A stretch of 64,000 bases of DNA from Bacillus sp. P14.5 (GCF_003316765.1 NZ_NIJF01000078.1:18-64017), one strand, 5' to 3'. Shown: positions 41,682 to 50,992, counted from the stretch's first letter. The notes: generated by a model not told the origin, from the letters alone. Numbers and translations: made by a program.

Positions 41682-42572
41682 CTATAATATTGATGTGTTG
41701 TTTTCTTCTAAAAACTCTTCTACTATTTGCACAAAGGCTTGAACCTGCTTCAGCTGGAATGCAGAATCATAACCAAGCAGCCATGTGTCCCTGTGAATAG
41801 ACCCTTTCTTTTCATCCATCAATGGAATTTTATATAGATCTTCTTCAGCACCATTCAAAGTAATCGCAGGCAGAATCGCATACCCTATTCCATTGAAGGT
41901 CATCTGTTTACACGTCTCAATTTGGTCGACCACTATCGTCCGTTTGGGGACAGATTGAAATTGGCGGTGCCACCAGTCCTGAATTTCCTGATAGTAGTTT
42001 GAATCACTTTTGAACTGAATGAAAGGCCGGTCTGTTTCCAACACCTCTTCCACCTTCTGTATCTCCCTGTCCACCAAATAAAGCCTGTCAGTAAACAGGT
42101 GATACTTTGGCCCTTTCCAATCAGCAGTCCCCCTTATGATCCCTATGTGCACCTCATCTTCATATAACGCTTCCAGAATTTCACTGCTCCACCCAGTAAT
42201 CAATGAAATCTTGGCATGCGGATAAGTATCCACAAACTTCTTCAGCACTTGAGGAAGCCAGTTCTGGCCAACTATAGATGCACAGGCAATCTTTAAAGTA
42301 CCATGCACTTTTGACTCCAAAGCTTGAATTTCTTCTTTCACTTTTTCTTCCTTTTGCAGCATTTCCTGTGACAACTTAACGACCAGCTCTCCTGCTGGAG
42401 TAAGAGACAATCCTTTCTGGGACCTGATAAACAGTTTGGTCCCCCACTCCTTTTCAATGTTCTGCAGCCTTTGAGATAAAGCAGGCTGTGAAACAAACAA
42501 TCGTTCCGCCGCTTTTCTCATATTCATTTCCTGAGCAAGAACACACATTAACTGGTATTCAGAAAAAGCCAT
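41682..42572 (-). CDS. ccpC: LysR regulator of TCA genes, CcpC
   Basis: In B. subtilis CcpC represses citB and citZ and responds to citrate (established). 296 residues: winged HTH at the start (NMRKAAERLFVSQPALSQRLQNIE) and LysR effector domain (about 90–290). Similarity to CcpC is high through the effector domain (CASIVGQNWLPQVLKKFVDTYP). Divergent from the TSUP permease gene. Confidence 0.92.
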   Translation of the reverse strand: MAFSEYQLMCVLAQEMNMRKAAERLFVSQPALSQRLQNIEKEWGTKLFIRSQKGLSLTPAGELVVKLSQEMLQKEEKVKEEIQALESKVHGTLKIACASIVGQNWLPQVLKKFVDTYPHAKISLITGWSSEILEALYEDEVHIGIIRGTADWKGPKYHLFTDRLYLVDREIQKVEEVLETDRPFIQFKSDSNYYQEIQDWWHRQFQSVPKRTIVVDQIETCKQMTFNGIGYAILPAITLNGAEEDLYKIPLMDEKKGSIHRDTWLLGYDSAFQLKQVQAFVQIVEEFLEENNTSIL

Positions 42573-42706
42573 GATGCCTCCACTCCCTTGATAAGTTTTT
42601 CTTATATTATATCTTAAATTTTATGTTATTTCATTATCACCATTCAAGGAATAGTCTATTAGCAGAGAGGAGGTTGCGACTAAATGATGATAAATGAGGT
42701 GATAAC

Positions 42707-43438
42707 ATGTTCTTTCTCCTTTTCACTGCCGGATTCTTCACGGCGCTAATTGGTACAATTGCCGGCAGCGGCGGTTTGATCGGCCTCCCTGTCATGCTTC
42801 TCTCAGGTCTGCCCATTCATTCCGCCATAGCTGTGAGCAAGTTTTCAAATACGCTGAGTTCGTTTTCCAGCTTTGCCTATTTACTGAAGAAAAGAGAAAT
42901 ACGGTCGAAGGAAGCCCTCTCTATCCTTCCCTTTGCATTTGGGGGCGGGATTGCAGGGGGACTGACAGCAGGATTGCTGTCTCAGACAACTTTGGAAGTC
43001 CTGGCAATCATTTTTTTAACGACTGCATTTTCAATTAGTTTCATTAAGAAGCCCTCTTCATCTCAGGGCGAGGATACCCAGGTTTTAAAATGCACAGGTC
43101 CTTATTTAACAGCTATCGGTTTCTATGATGGAATGTTTGGACCAGGGCAGGCAACAATTTTAATGCATACCTTCTTATCCAAAGGGATCTCTTATATTAA
43201 ATCAATAGCCTTTACAAGATTTCAAACCTTTATATCCTGTTCTGCCGCCTTTACAGCTTATCTGTACAATGGACACTTCATCTGGCAGGCAGGCTTGGCC
43301 TTTTGTCTCGGCAGCCTGCTGGGAGCACAGATAGCGGTAAGAACCGCAGAAAAGATTCCCTTACAATTTGCAAGAGTCATCTTAAACGCTATGACTCTCA
43401 TTCTAATCACTAAGTTGATTCATTCCTTGCTGTTTTGA
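42707..43438 (+). CDS. TSUP (TauE/SafE) family permease
   Basis: A 243-residue membrane protein with about eight spans. The two family repeats are visible: GTIAGSGGLIGLPVMLLSG near 17–35 and GFYDGMFGPGQATI near 142–155. Members move sulfite, sulfoacetate or other small organosulfur anions; the substrate is unknown. The ATG at 42707 has GAGGTGAT. Not at this place in B. subtilis; divergent from ccpC. Confidence 0.87.
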   Translation: MFFLLFTAGFFTALIGTIAGSGGLIGLPVMLLSGLPIHSAIAVSKFSNTLSSFSSFAYLLKKREIRSKEALSILPFAFGGGIAGGLTAGLLSQTTLEVLAIIFLTTAFSISFIKKPSSSQGEDTQVLKCTGPYLTAIGFYDGMFGPGQATILMHTFLSKGISYIKSIAFTRFQTFISCSAAFTAYLYNGHFIWQAGLAFCLGSLLGAQIAVRTAEKIPLQFARVILNAMTLILITKLIHSLLF

Positions 43439-43811
43439 GTAGTTTTAAGCATCTGCTTATCCGTCTTTACTCTGTGATTTTCATACTGTAATGTACCTGT
43501 GTTGTATTGCTATTAGTCCGAAAACTTCCTGACTCTCACTCATGATACTGGAGTGAGAGTTTAAATGGCTTTTACCAAGCCAGCCAGCGTGTGAATATAA
43601 AAGGCATCCAGCCTTATTGCGCAATGCTGGATGCCTTTTTGACTCTATTTAATCCGTAAATGCATTCAGGCTCTTCTATCAGCACTGCTCAACTACATCG
43701 GATTCTAAGCTGCCTTCCCACTCTTCTGGACCCATCGATTTCTTAAATACCCAGACACGAGCCTCATGACCAGGTCACTAGATTCTATTTGATCTGCCTG
43801 ACATCTCCATT
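43439..43811. other. Gap after the TSUP gene with two hairpins
   Basis: No gene. A plain inverted repeat (ACTCTCACTC with GAGTGAGAGT, 43531–43561) and then the stronger terminator at 43598–43640. Confidence 0.5.
43598..43640. terminator. Strong bidirectional terminator
   Basis: AAAAGGCATCCAGC with GCTGGATGCCTTTT around a 13-base loop that is itself self-complementary (TTGCGCAA); between convergent genes. Confidence 0.93.
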
Positions 43812-45308
43812 TCAGCTTTTCTTAGGAAGAAACAAAATAAGCAAAAGGCTGACAAGAGCGAAGAACAGTACCCCGATGTATACCCAGTGAAGCGAGAAGG
43901 TCAATGCAGACTGCAAGGTTTCTCTTAACGGACCGGCAAGCTCAATTCTCTTTTCCTCATCAAGAAGCATATTGACTACATCAATGTCAGCTTTGGTATT
44001 TTCCTTGGCCTCTAAATACTGCTTAATAGAGCTGTTTAAGATCCCGCCGAGCAAAGCGGCTCCCAAGGTGCTTCCCAGGTTCCTCATGAACATATTGGCA
44101 GCAGTGGCTATCCCTCTCTGCCTCCATTCAACCGTACTTTGGATAGAAACGATAAACGAGGTAGAAGTCAAACCCATCCCCGCACCTACAAAGAAGGAAC
44201 CGGCCGCTGCCCATAAAGGTCCCGAATCAGCCCCCATGGTGACGAAGAAAATACTTCCGATAATAAGAGAGAATCCGCCGATCAGCGAAGTCTTGTAGTA
44301 TCCTATCTTCAACAGCAGTCTTCCTGCAATAGTTGCGGCAATCGGCCAGCCGATCGACATAGTTGTCAGAGTGAAACCAGCGACAGTGGGGCTTCGTTCC
44401 ATGACTCCCTGAACAAATGCAGGCAGGAAACTGGAAATGCCAATAAGCATGACACCTGTTGTAAGTGAAACGATGTTGGCTATAAAGATGGAACGTTCCT
44501 TCCATATACCGAAAGGCATCATTGGTTCCGGGGCTCTTCTTTCCTGAAAGATAAACCCTATAAAGAATACGGCGGCTGTACCGAGTAAAGCGATAGCAGC
44601 AAGTGAATCCCAAGGGATATGTACTCCGCCTTCCACAAGGATGAACATCAATGTGGAAATAGCGACCGTCAGCAATACTGCGCCAAGGTAATCGATCTTG
44701 TGCTTTTCTTTTTTAACATCTTCATGAAGAAAGAGCCAAAGGGCAGCGATGGAAAGCACACCAAGCGGAATATTGATCCAGAATACATAATGCCAGCTGA
44801 CATACTCGACCAGCAGGCCGCCTATTGCAGGTCCGCTTACAGCAGAAATACCCCACACAGAAGACAAATACCCTTGAATCTTAGCCCTCTCTTCTCTCGT
44901 ATAAATATCGCCGACAATGGTAGTCGCCATTGGAAGGACCGCGCCTGCACCAAACCCCTGTATCAGCCTGAAAATGATCAATTGTTCCATTGACTGTGAG
45001 AAACCGCAAAGTATGGACCCAGCCATGAATATAATAATTCCGAAAGTTATGATTGGCTTTCTTCCAAATAAATCAGATAGCTTTCCATAAATCAAAACGG
45101 TAACTGCATTCATCAGTAAATAAGCTGAGAATACCCAGCTGTATAAAGAAAAACCTCCCAAATCTCCCACAATAGCCGGCATGGCAGTAGATACAATGGT
45201 TGCCTCTATTGCTCCCATGAACATGGCAAGCATGACTGCAGCCAGAACAAATGGCCTTCTAGTCCTATTGGGAGCCTGTCCGGCTGGACTGCCATCCTCC
45301 TTGGACAT
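43812..45308 (-). CDS. MFS multidrug exporter, DHA2 (14-span) type
   Basis: A 498-residue drug:H+ antiporter of the EmrB/QacA family with about 14 spans. Motif A GKLSDLFGRKPI (near 75–86) and motif C AVSGPAIGG (near 155–163) are clear. It probably exports hydrophobic cations or drugs; substrate unknown. It has no regulator next to it. Not present here in B. subtilis. Confidence 0.9.
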   Translation of the reverse strand: MSKEDGSPAGQAPNRTRRPFVLAAVMLAMFMGAIEATIVSTAMPAIVGDLGGFSLYSWVFSAYLLMNAVTVLIYGKLSDLFGRKPIITFGIIIFMAGSILCGFSQSMEQLIIFRLIQGFGAGAVLPMATTIVGDIYTREERAKIQGYLSSVWGISAVSGPAIGGLLVEYVSWHYVFWINIPLGVLSIAALWLFLHEDVKKEKHKIDYLGAVLLTVAISTLMFILVEGGVHIPWDSLAAIALLGTAAVFFIGFIFQERRAPEPMMPFGIWKERSIFIANIVSLTTGVMLIGISSFLPAFVQGVMERSPTVAGFTLTTMSIGWPIAATIAGRLLLKIGYYKTSLIGGFSLIIGSIFFVTMGADSGPLWAAAGSFFVGAGMGLTSTSFIVSIQSTVEWRQRGIATAANMFMRNLGSTLGAALLGGILNSSIKQYLEAKENTKADIDVVNMLLDEEKRIELAGPLRETLQSALTFSLHWVYIGVLFFALVSLLLILFLPKKS

Positions 45309-45347
45309 TTCTTGTTCCCCCTTCCGGCATTAATCTAATCTCAGTAA

Positions 45348-45373
45348 TAAGAGCCCCCGTGCCGGGAGCTCCC
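45348..45373 (-). terminator. Terminator of the CBS gene
   Basis: GAGCTCCCGGCACGGGGGCTC then TTATT on the minus strand, just after the CBS gene. Confidence 0.75.
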
Positions 45374-45377
45374 AATA

Positions 45378-45815
45378 TCATCCGTTATGTATATTGCGGT
45401 TCAGCTGTTTCAGGATAACCCTCCTGGTCATGATTCCCTCAAAGTAACCGTCTTCATCCACTACACAAAGAAACGGATGATCGATTAAAAGCTGAAGCGC
45501 TTTTATAAACTTTGTTCCGAGTGTAATGGTAGGAAAATCCACATTCATGACTTCCTCTACTTTTTTCTCATCCAGTTTTTCAAATTCTATATGCTCAAGT
45601 CCCAGGATTGAATCTGTGATCAAACTTGAACTGATCAAACCTTCCAGCCGGAATTGAGGATCGAGCACAGGAATGGACGAATATCCGCTCTTCGTCAAAA
45701 CAAGCAGCGCATGTTCCAATGTATTAGCTTTTTGTACATGGGCTACCTTTTCTGACGGTATAATAAAGTCGGCAATATTCGCTTCCAGAAAATCCTTGCT
45801 GTGTAACGAAAACAT
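45378..45815 (-). CDS. cbpB: CBS-domain c-di-AMP sensor (DarB/CbpB, YkuL)
   Basis: A 145-residue protein of two CBS domains (about 18–75 and 85–140), with GYSSIPVLD and HPFLCVVDEDGYFEGIMTRR as the nucleotide-contact strands. Matches B. subtilis YkuL (DarB), which binds c-di-AMP and, without it, activates Rel and pyruvate carboxylase (established there). I use the ATG at 45815 because GAGGGG lies 7 bases before it; an upstream GTG at 45830 is inside that site. Confidence 0.92.
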   Translation of the reverse strand: MFSLHSKDFLEANIADFIIPSEKVAHVQKANTLEHALLVLTKSGYSSIPVLDPQFRLEGLISSSLITDSILGLEHIEFEKLDEKKVEEVMNVDFPTITLGTKFIKALQLLIDHPFLCVVDEDGYFEGIMTRRVILKQLNRNIHNG

Positions 45816-45842
45816 TATTGAACCCCTCACTCTCGTAATAAA

Positions 45843-46013
45843 AGCTGTTTTTCGAATGAAATGCTGCTTCGAGGAATTGTCCTCACAGTCCTCGCCGCCT
45901 GACCCCCGACCTTATGTTCCCGCAGCTGGGAATCCCTGAAGGAATAGCGACTGAGGCAGACAATCTCCAAGTGTCTTTATACATAATCAGCAGCAAAGTT
46001 TTCGAAAAAAGCT
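45843..46013. repeat. MITE-like element R4, copy e, divergent
   Basis: Ends AGCTGTTTTTCGAATGAAATG then CTGCTTC on the left and, reverse complemented, AGCTTTTTTCGAAAACTTTG then CTGCTGA on the right. About 171 bases. The interior differs from other copies, so it may be a sub-family. It lies just before the start of cbpB, so it probably carries or separates its promoter. Confidence 0.6.
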
Positions 46014-46074
46014 AAATAAAAGCCGACTTATATTGTATCATACTTTTGGAAAAAAGATGGATTCAAGAAACTGG

Positions 46075-46230
46075 TTACCCCTTTTTCGTTACAATGTTTT
46101 TCTTGTGATAGCCACACGAAGGGCAGTCATACATCACATTCTGATTGGACAATGCTGTCAGGACATCTTCCATATCTTTTTTTCTGCCGCATGCCGGACA
46201 TATAATTTCCGGATTTTTATCAGTATTCAT
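46075..46230 (-). CDS. Small zinc-ribbon protein
   Basis: A 51-residue protein with two CxxC pairs: IICPACGRKKDM and YDCPSCGYHKK, a classic zinc ribbon. The ATG at 46230 fits a GAGGTGAT site 5 bases ahead; a longer frame to 46278 has no such site. Conserved position unclear: in B. subtilis this place holds ykuK and abbA, neither of which it resembles. Possibly a nucleic-acid-binding or assembly factor. Confidence 0.7.
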   Translation of the reverse strand: MNTDKNPEIICPACGRKKDMEDVLTALSNQNVMYDCPSCGYHKKNIVTKKG

Positions 46231-46357
46231 CCTATCACCTCTATCATAAGTTCCGTCATGCTTAATATTTCTATACACCGCAGGTACCCCCCAGATATTA
46301 AAATTTTCTCTCTAAACAGGGGAGCAGCTGACCACAAGAATATGCCTAAAAACAAAA

Positions 46358-46395
46358 AAGAGAAAGCGATCACATTGAAGTGACCACTTTCTCTC
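46358..46395 (-). terminator. ykuJ terminator
   Basis: AGAGAAAGTGGTCA with TGATCGCTTTCTCT (two mismatches) and T-run on the minus strand. Confidence 0.8.
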
Positions 46396-46417
46396 AAATG
46401 TTTACCTATTCCCGATA

Positions 46418-46675
46418 CTACTGGGAGTTTTCCTTTTCTTCCTGAAGCAATTCAAAAATTTCAATTGCCGTAATATCGATATCATCGAACGGGAATTTGT
46501 TGGCTTTCTTATCATCAGTGTATACTTCTAATTCAAATGTATCGGTATTAGAAAAATACTTTACCTGACATAGTTTTTTACCATTGACTTCAAAAAAACG
46601 TTGTTGAGTTTCACCTGTATCTGTACCATCCTGCAATGATTTTAAACGCTGAATGATCCCCAGAAGCTGAGACAT
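46418..46675 (-). CDS. ykuJ: YkuJ family protein
   Basis: An 85-residue protein matching YkuJ: SQLLGIIQRLKSLQ at the start, FFEVNGKKLCQVKYF and the final DIDITAIEIFELLQ. Structural family of unknown role. GAAAGGAGAGA precedes the ATG at 46675. Confidence 0.92.
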   Translation of the reverse strand: MSQLLGIIQRLKSLQDGTDTGETQQRFFEVNGKKLCQVKYFSNTDTFELEVYTDDKKANKFPFDDIDITAIEIFELLQEEKENSQ

Positions 46676-46967
46676 TGACCGTCTCTCCTTTCTTCACTTC
46701 ATTCTTTCTTATCTTTTGCATTATCACAATTTCTATCCTTTCAGAAGATGAGATAAATCGCCATCCCCTGTAAGGTTTCCTTACTAAAAACACATACAAC
46801 TCTATCACACCTTTTAAGATAACACCACCACTTTCCCTTCTCAAGAAAAAACAGAATTTTTTGTTTTTATTTTCTATTCGTCTATAATTAATATTGGCAG
46901 TAAACTCAATTAAAAGGATTTCTCATGTTTTAACGTATACTACCTTTCCTAAAAAGGAGATAAGAAA
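46676..46967. other. Divergent promoter region ykuJ / MBL hydrolase
   Basis: About 290 AT-rich bases. No gene or clear operator seen. A TATAATTAATATTGG stretch near 46881 could hold a -10 box for the plus-strand gene, without a clear -35. Confidence 0.35.
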
Positions 46968-47918
46968 ATGATCATTGACCAGGAAGAAAGAATTTCCGTA
47001 ATTGACCTTTTTGATTTGAAGGAACCCTTCAGAACCGGTGCCTTTGTCATCAAAGAAGATGAATTGACCATTGTTGAAACTTCTGCAAGCCCATCAATCC
47101 CCCACCTTTTAAAAGGTCTTGAACAAATGGGGATTTCATTGGAAAGAATTAAAAATATCATTGTAACCCATATCCATTTGGATCATGCTGGAGGTGCAGG
47201 TCTGTTTCTGGAAAAATGTCCGAACGCATCAATTATCGTTCATGAAAAAGGAGCAAGGCATCTTATAAGTCCAGATAGGCTGGAAGCTGGCGCAAGGCAG
47301 GTATATGGAGGGGATTTTGACCGCCTCTTCCACCCGATCATCCCTGTTCCTCCAGAAAAGGTCATCATAAAGAAACATAACGAACAACTTCAATTGAGCA
47401 AAGACAGCACTCTGACCTTCTATGATACCCCCGGGCACTCCCGTCATCATTTCAGTATCTACGACGAAAAATCGAAAGGGATATTCACAGGAGACACTGC
47501 AGGGATAAATTATGGATATATCATTGAGGGGGAAGCCCTTTATTTGCCTTCCACGTCACCCAACCAATTCAATCCGGATGAAATGATGCAATCACTAAAC
47601 CTATACAGCAGTATGGACTTGAAAAAAATATATTTCGGTCACTTTGGCATTTCTACAGAACCGGAAAAAGTTTTGACAGAGGTCAAGAATTGGTTGAGAA
47701 TATTTGTAGAGACAGCTTATCACATCCTTCAAGAAAACAAATCGGAAACTAAGCTTGCTGCATTGACTGAGGCGTTGAAAAAAGAAGTGCTGAAGTCCAA
47801 TAGCAGGCTCAGTGAAAATGAACGTTTCCTACGCCTCTTAGAATTGGATATGAAGGTTTCAGCAATGGGTCTTATCGACTACATCGAAAAACACCATTCT
47901 AAAAGGCTCTTTTCGTAA
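46968..47918 (+). CDS. MBL-fold metallohydrolase
   Basis: A 316-residue protein with the metallo-beta-lactamase fold. Metal motif THIHLDHAGG near 66–75, then a His near 155 (TPGHSRHH) and Asp in FTGDTAG near 174. A helical C-terminal domain (about 230–316) follows. Glyoxalase-II or lactonase-like; substrate unknown. AAAGGAGAT precedes the ATG. The last five residues and stop codon (RLFS*) lie inside the terminal repeat of an R4 element. Confidence 0.87.
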   Translation: MIIDQEERISVIDLFDLKEPFRTGAFVIKEDELTIVETSASPSIPHLLKGLEQMGISLERIKNIIVTHIHLDHAGGAGLFLEKCPNASIIVHEKGARHLISPDRLEAGARQVYGGDFDRLFHPIIPVPPEKVIIKKHNEQLQLSKDSTLTFYDTPGHSRHHFSIYDEKSKGIFTGDTAGINYGYIIEGEALYLPSTSPNQFNPDEMMQSLNLYSSMDLKKIYFGHFGISTEPEKVLTEVKNWLRIFVETAYHILQENKSETKLAALTEALKKEVLKSNSRLSENERFLRLLELDMKVSAMGLIDYIEKHHSKRLFS

Positions 47919-48083
47919 TCTTTGTTGCTTTCAATATGAAATTGGCAGTCAGGACAACGCCATAATTCACTTGAAATATCCTAATAAGCAAGAAAGAAAA
48001 GACCATAAGGGAGAAGCCTTGGTAACCGGGGAAAAATCCCGCTCTTGGGATTTTTCCGAAAGCAACAATTCACACTAAAACAG
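47905..48083 (-). repeat. MITE-like element R4, copy b
   Basis: Reverse complement runs from CTGTTTTAGTGTGAATTG/TTGCTTTCGG through TCCCAAGAGCGGGATTTTTC and GGTTACCAAGGCTTC to TTGAAAGCAACAAAG/ATTACGAAAAGAGCC. About 179 bases with both ends. Its right-hand terminal repeat supplies the end of the hydrolase gene, and the glutaredoxin-like gene begins 24 bases beyond the other end. Confidence 0.8.
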
Positions 48084-48106
48084 ACTTTAAAAAGGAAGTG
48101 AAAAGA

Positions 48107-48424
48107 TTGAACCCCACAAACATCACGGTATATACTCAACCGGATTGCCCTCCATGTTCTTTCGTTAAAGAATTCTTAACCCATCAGGAGATTCCATTCA
48201 TCGAAAAAGACATCAGGAAGGATCCCGCTTCCAGAAAAGAATTGATTGAAAAATACAAGGCGATGTCAACGCCTTTGATAGTGATGAATGATGAAGTATT
48301 TTACAGCTCGGATATCTCAAAGCTGGTAGAGATTTTAGGCAAAAAAAATGACACATCACGTGTCAAAGCTCTCTATCAGATTATATTCTGTGAGCCTTTG
48401 CCGGCATCCAGGAAATACCCTTGA
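48107..48424 (+). CDS. Glutaredoxin-like thiol protein
   Basis: A 105-residue protein with a glutaredoxin fold in the first 80 residues: NITVYTQPDCPPCSFVKEF with a CPPC active site, and cis-Pro TPLIV. The tail after residue about 80 (NDTSRVKALYQ..) is beyond the usual length and overlaps the convergent next gene by 49 bases. The TTG at 48107 fits AAAGGAAG at 8 bases; a GTG at 48098 is too close. Probably reduces or carries thiols in the cytosol. Confidence 0.8.
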   Translation: MNPTNITVYTQPDCPPCSFVKEFLTHQEIPFIEKDIRKDPASRKELIEKYKAMSTPLIVMNDEVFYSSDISKLVEILGKKNDTSRVKALYQIIFCEPLPASRKYP

Positions 48425-49026
48425 AAAATAAAATATTGTTTCGTCAAGTATGAAACGGAAAGGGGAGCCAAGTTGTTCTCCCCTGCTGCCGTCTCCAAGT
48501 CGCGAGTACCTTCATCTGTAGATTCTTCTTTAGTGTTCTCCCTTACTTCAAGCTCTTCCGGAAGTTCAAAGAAGATATCGTCAACTTTCAGATCGCCATT
48601 TTCCTTTACCAGTTTTACTCCCTGATACCCATCCTCAAAAGAAACAGGTCCGTCCTCATAGGTAATGTATTCATACAGATATACCGTTTCTCCCTTTTTA
48701 ACTGCTTCTGTTTTCTCAGTGTAACTGAAATTAGGGATATAATACGAGGCAAAGTCTGAGCCGAAAGTCTGGAAACCTTCATCCGTTTCAATTACATTTT
48801 CCAGCACAAATTTTTTCGTGAACCTTTCAGTAAAATGAGTTCTTAAAATAGCGTCAATTTCGTTCATTTCCCTGGGTTTTTCACTTAACGAGACCTGTTT
48901 ATCGAAAGAAGTTTCCACTCTTTTGACAATGTCCTCTTTATCCAGGGCAGTTGCCGGTTCAATGAAAGTAATACAAATAATGGCTGCAATCAGTACCGCT
49001 GTTAGTTTCTTAAAGTTTTTCTTCAT
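48376..49026 (-). CDS. Secreted protein of unknown function (DUF3993-like)
   Basis: A 216-residue exported protein. It has an N-terminal signal peptide (KKNFKKLTAVLIAAIICITF), then an alpha/beta domain with FGSDFASYYIPNFSY and GETVYLYEYITYEDGPVSFEDGYQGVKLV. I judge it to be of the DUF3993 kind by memory; this is not certain. The C-terminal 50 residues look less ordered and overlap the end of the convergent thiol gene. The ATG at 49026 has GGGGAGAAG; the longer frame to 49128 has none. Confidence 0.75.
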   Translation of the reverse strand: MKKNFKKLTAVLIAAIICITFIEPATALDKEDIVKRVETSFDKQVSLSEKPREMNEIDAILRTHFTERFTKKFVLENVIETDEGFQTFGSDFASYYIPNFSYTEKTEAVKKGETVYLYEYITYEDGPVSFEDGYQGVKLVKENGDLKVDDIFFELPEELEVRENTKEESTDEGTRDLETAAGENNLAPLSVSYLTKQYFIFQGYFLDAGKGSQNII

Positions 49027-49394
49027 TTTATCTTCTCCCCTTTGGATTTCTTTTCCATTGTAGCAATCCCAGCTTGTCGATAGTATGTAAACCGTTCGCA
49101 TTTTACTAACAAAAGCAGACAGATTCATTTATTAATTTCATTTAACTTGTTCCCTTTTTGTCATATTTGTAAAACAAAAAATTACCGAAAGAATAATTTA
49201 CCAAAATTATAGTGTCAAGTTTTTCCCTCCTAATGAAGAAATGGGTGTCTTGTTTCTGCACGATTCATTACTGTGAGTCTTTTATTAGCACTTCGCCAAC
49301 TGCCCTTTAATTAAGGGGATTGGAGTGAAGATGTACCCATTGAGAAGGAATCCCTTTCTTTTTAACAACTGCAGTCTTATAAAAAAGCGAATAA
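49027..49394. other. Gap with no gene seen
   Basis: About 370 AT-rich bases upstream of the secreted-protein gene. It should contain that gene's promoter. Nothing else recognised. Confidence 0.4.
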
Positions 49395-49437
49395 AAAAGA
49401 AGAAGGCCGCGTCAACACATGACTCAGTCTTCTTCTC
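49395..49437 (-). terminator. Terminator of the small membrane gene
   Basis: AGAAGAAG…CTTCTTCT with a long loop, then TTTTTT on the minus strand, just after the 49461 gene. Confidence 0.7.
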
Positions 49438-49460
49438 TTATTCCTGCCTGGTATTTTCAT

Positions 49461-49706
49461 TCAGGGTGCATATAGATCAATTGCTTTATAGATGATAAAT
49501 AATATAACAAGGACAGCCGCAATTAAGTATGTGAGGAAAATTGGATTTTTTGTATATGGATGCTCCTGTACTTTATCCGGTAAATCAGTATCAAGTTCGT
49601 TTTTTAAGGCTTTCTGCTGACGGGCAACTTTAAACGTATACAACAATGACAGAATAAGCAATCCTGCACTAATGAGCATGAGGATCAAAACAAAACTGCT
49701 CATCAT
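49461..49706 (-). CDS. Small two-span membrane protein
   Basis: An 81-residue protein with spans at about 3–22 and 58–77 and a charged loop (ARQQKALKNELDTDLPDKVQEHPYTKNP). AAGGGGTGGT directly precedes two ATGs (49706 and 49703); the second has better spacing. Downstream of ykuI on the same strand. Not recognised. Confidence 0.7.
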   Translation of the reverse strand: MMSSFVLILMLISAGLLILSLLYTFKVARQQKALKNELDTDLPDKVQEHPYTKNPIFLTYLIAAVLVILFIIYKAIDLYAP

Positions 49707-49767
49707 ACCACCCCTTAACAAGCTTTTAAGGTTAAGTTGCCCACTCAAGCTTCATCTATTCTGGAAT

Positions 49768-50992
49768 CTAAGAAAGAATTCCATCCTGGTCGTACAGGAA
49801 ATCATAAGAAAGGTCCATGAACAAATATTGATTTTCACCTAATGGATAAGAAAAAGTCCTGATCATTTCCCCCGTTTCAATATCACTATAGGAATCTGAA
49901 AGCAATCCTGCGTTTTTGTTCTGCATCCTCATTATGTTTTCAAGGAAATAAGGCCGCCAGCTCCAATTCTTTCCTTTAAAACCTTGCACCGTTTCCCATA
50001 TGTTTGCTTTCCTGACCAGGTTCTCTGTCAGCTGAAAACCATTTTCATCACAAATGTAGAGGCGGAAAAATTTTTCTCCAACTAGATTTGCCAATCCTGT
50101 CAGCAAGGCATCTAATTCCTTTATATTTTTTTCAGATCACTTATATACTCATTCGTTTCCTTTTGCAAAACCTGGGAAAGATTATGAACAGCTTTTAAGT
50201 GTCTCTTTTCATGTTCAATATATTCCTGGCATTTAGTCTTTAACTTATCCCTGAGGATTTCCGCTGGCAGAAAATCTGCTGAAGGATCCTTAAGATAGAA
50301 GCCCTGATAATATCTGCCGCCGTTCTTCCATGCAAAGTGAAGCTGATAGTCCAATTCTATATTTTCAAAAAGAAGCGTGGAACCAATTTTTCTGGCCAGC
50401 ATGGACAGACTGTAAAGAATATTATGGAATGTTGTATTTCCAGCTTCTTTACGCAAGTGCTGGAGATCCACCTTCATGATATCCGGACTGAATTTTGCCA
50501 GCCTCTCCCACTGATCGCTGTCCCCGCCTATATTATCAATAGCAATTTTGATACCAAAGGTTTTGTAATATTGAATCAGATGAAATAACTGCTCAAAGTC
50601 ACCTCTAAATGTTTTTTCTGATATTTCAAGGATGATTCTCTCCATTTTCAACCCTTTGGCGCAAAAACTCAAAAGGAGTTCAAGAAGTGATTCCCCTCTA
50701 TCAGCCATTAGCAAGTTGGCATCCCTGTTCACAAAAAACAAGGGGCAATGTTTTCATTCAGGGATTTCTCTAACGCCTTGGACAGAATATTATTATCTGC
50801 CTCTATTCGATATTCATCAGGTATGTCTTCATCGAGGAAAAAAGGTCCTAAACTGACTACTCCAGTGTCAGCCTGATACCTGCCCAATATCTCATATCCC
50901 ATAATGGTATGCTCATCCGCACTGAATACAGGTTGAAAATAAGGAAAAGCCCGATTCAAATTCGCTACAACTTCCAATGGATCCATCTTCAA
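49768..50992 (-). pseudogene. ykuI: YkuI, EAL-domain c-di-GMP receptor, two frameshifts
   Basis: The full protein would have about 405 residues: an EAL domain (about 1–255) and a PAS-like C-terminal domain, as in B. subtilis YkuI, which binds c-di-GMP. Three frames carry the parts: 50992–50729, 50741–50121 and 50106–49768. The first break is in CCCCTT (50740–50745); one more base restores ENIAPLFFVNRDANL. The second is in an A7 run on the coding strand (50126–50132); one more A restores ISDLKKNIKELDALL. EAL reads EILGR and DDFG reads DNIG, so catalysis is doubtful even if intact. Confidence 0.9.
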
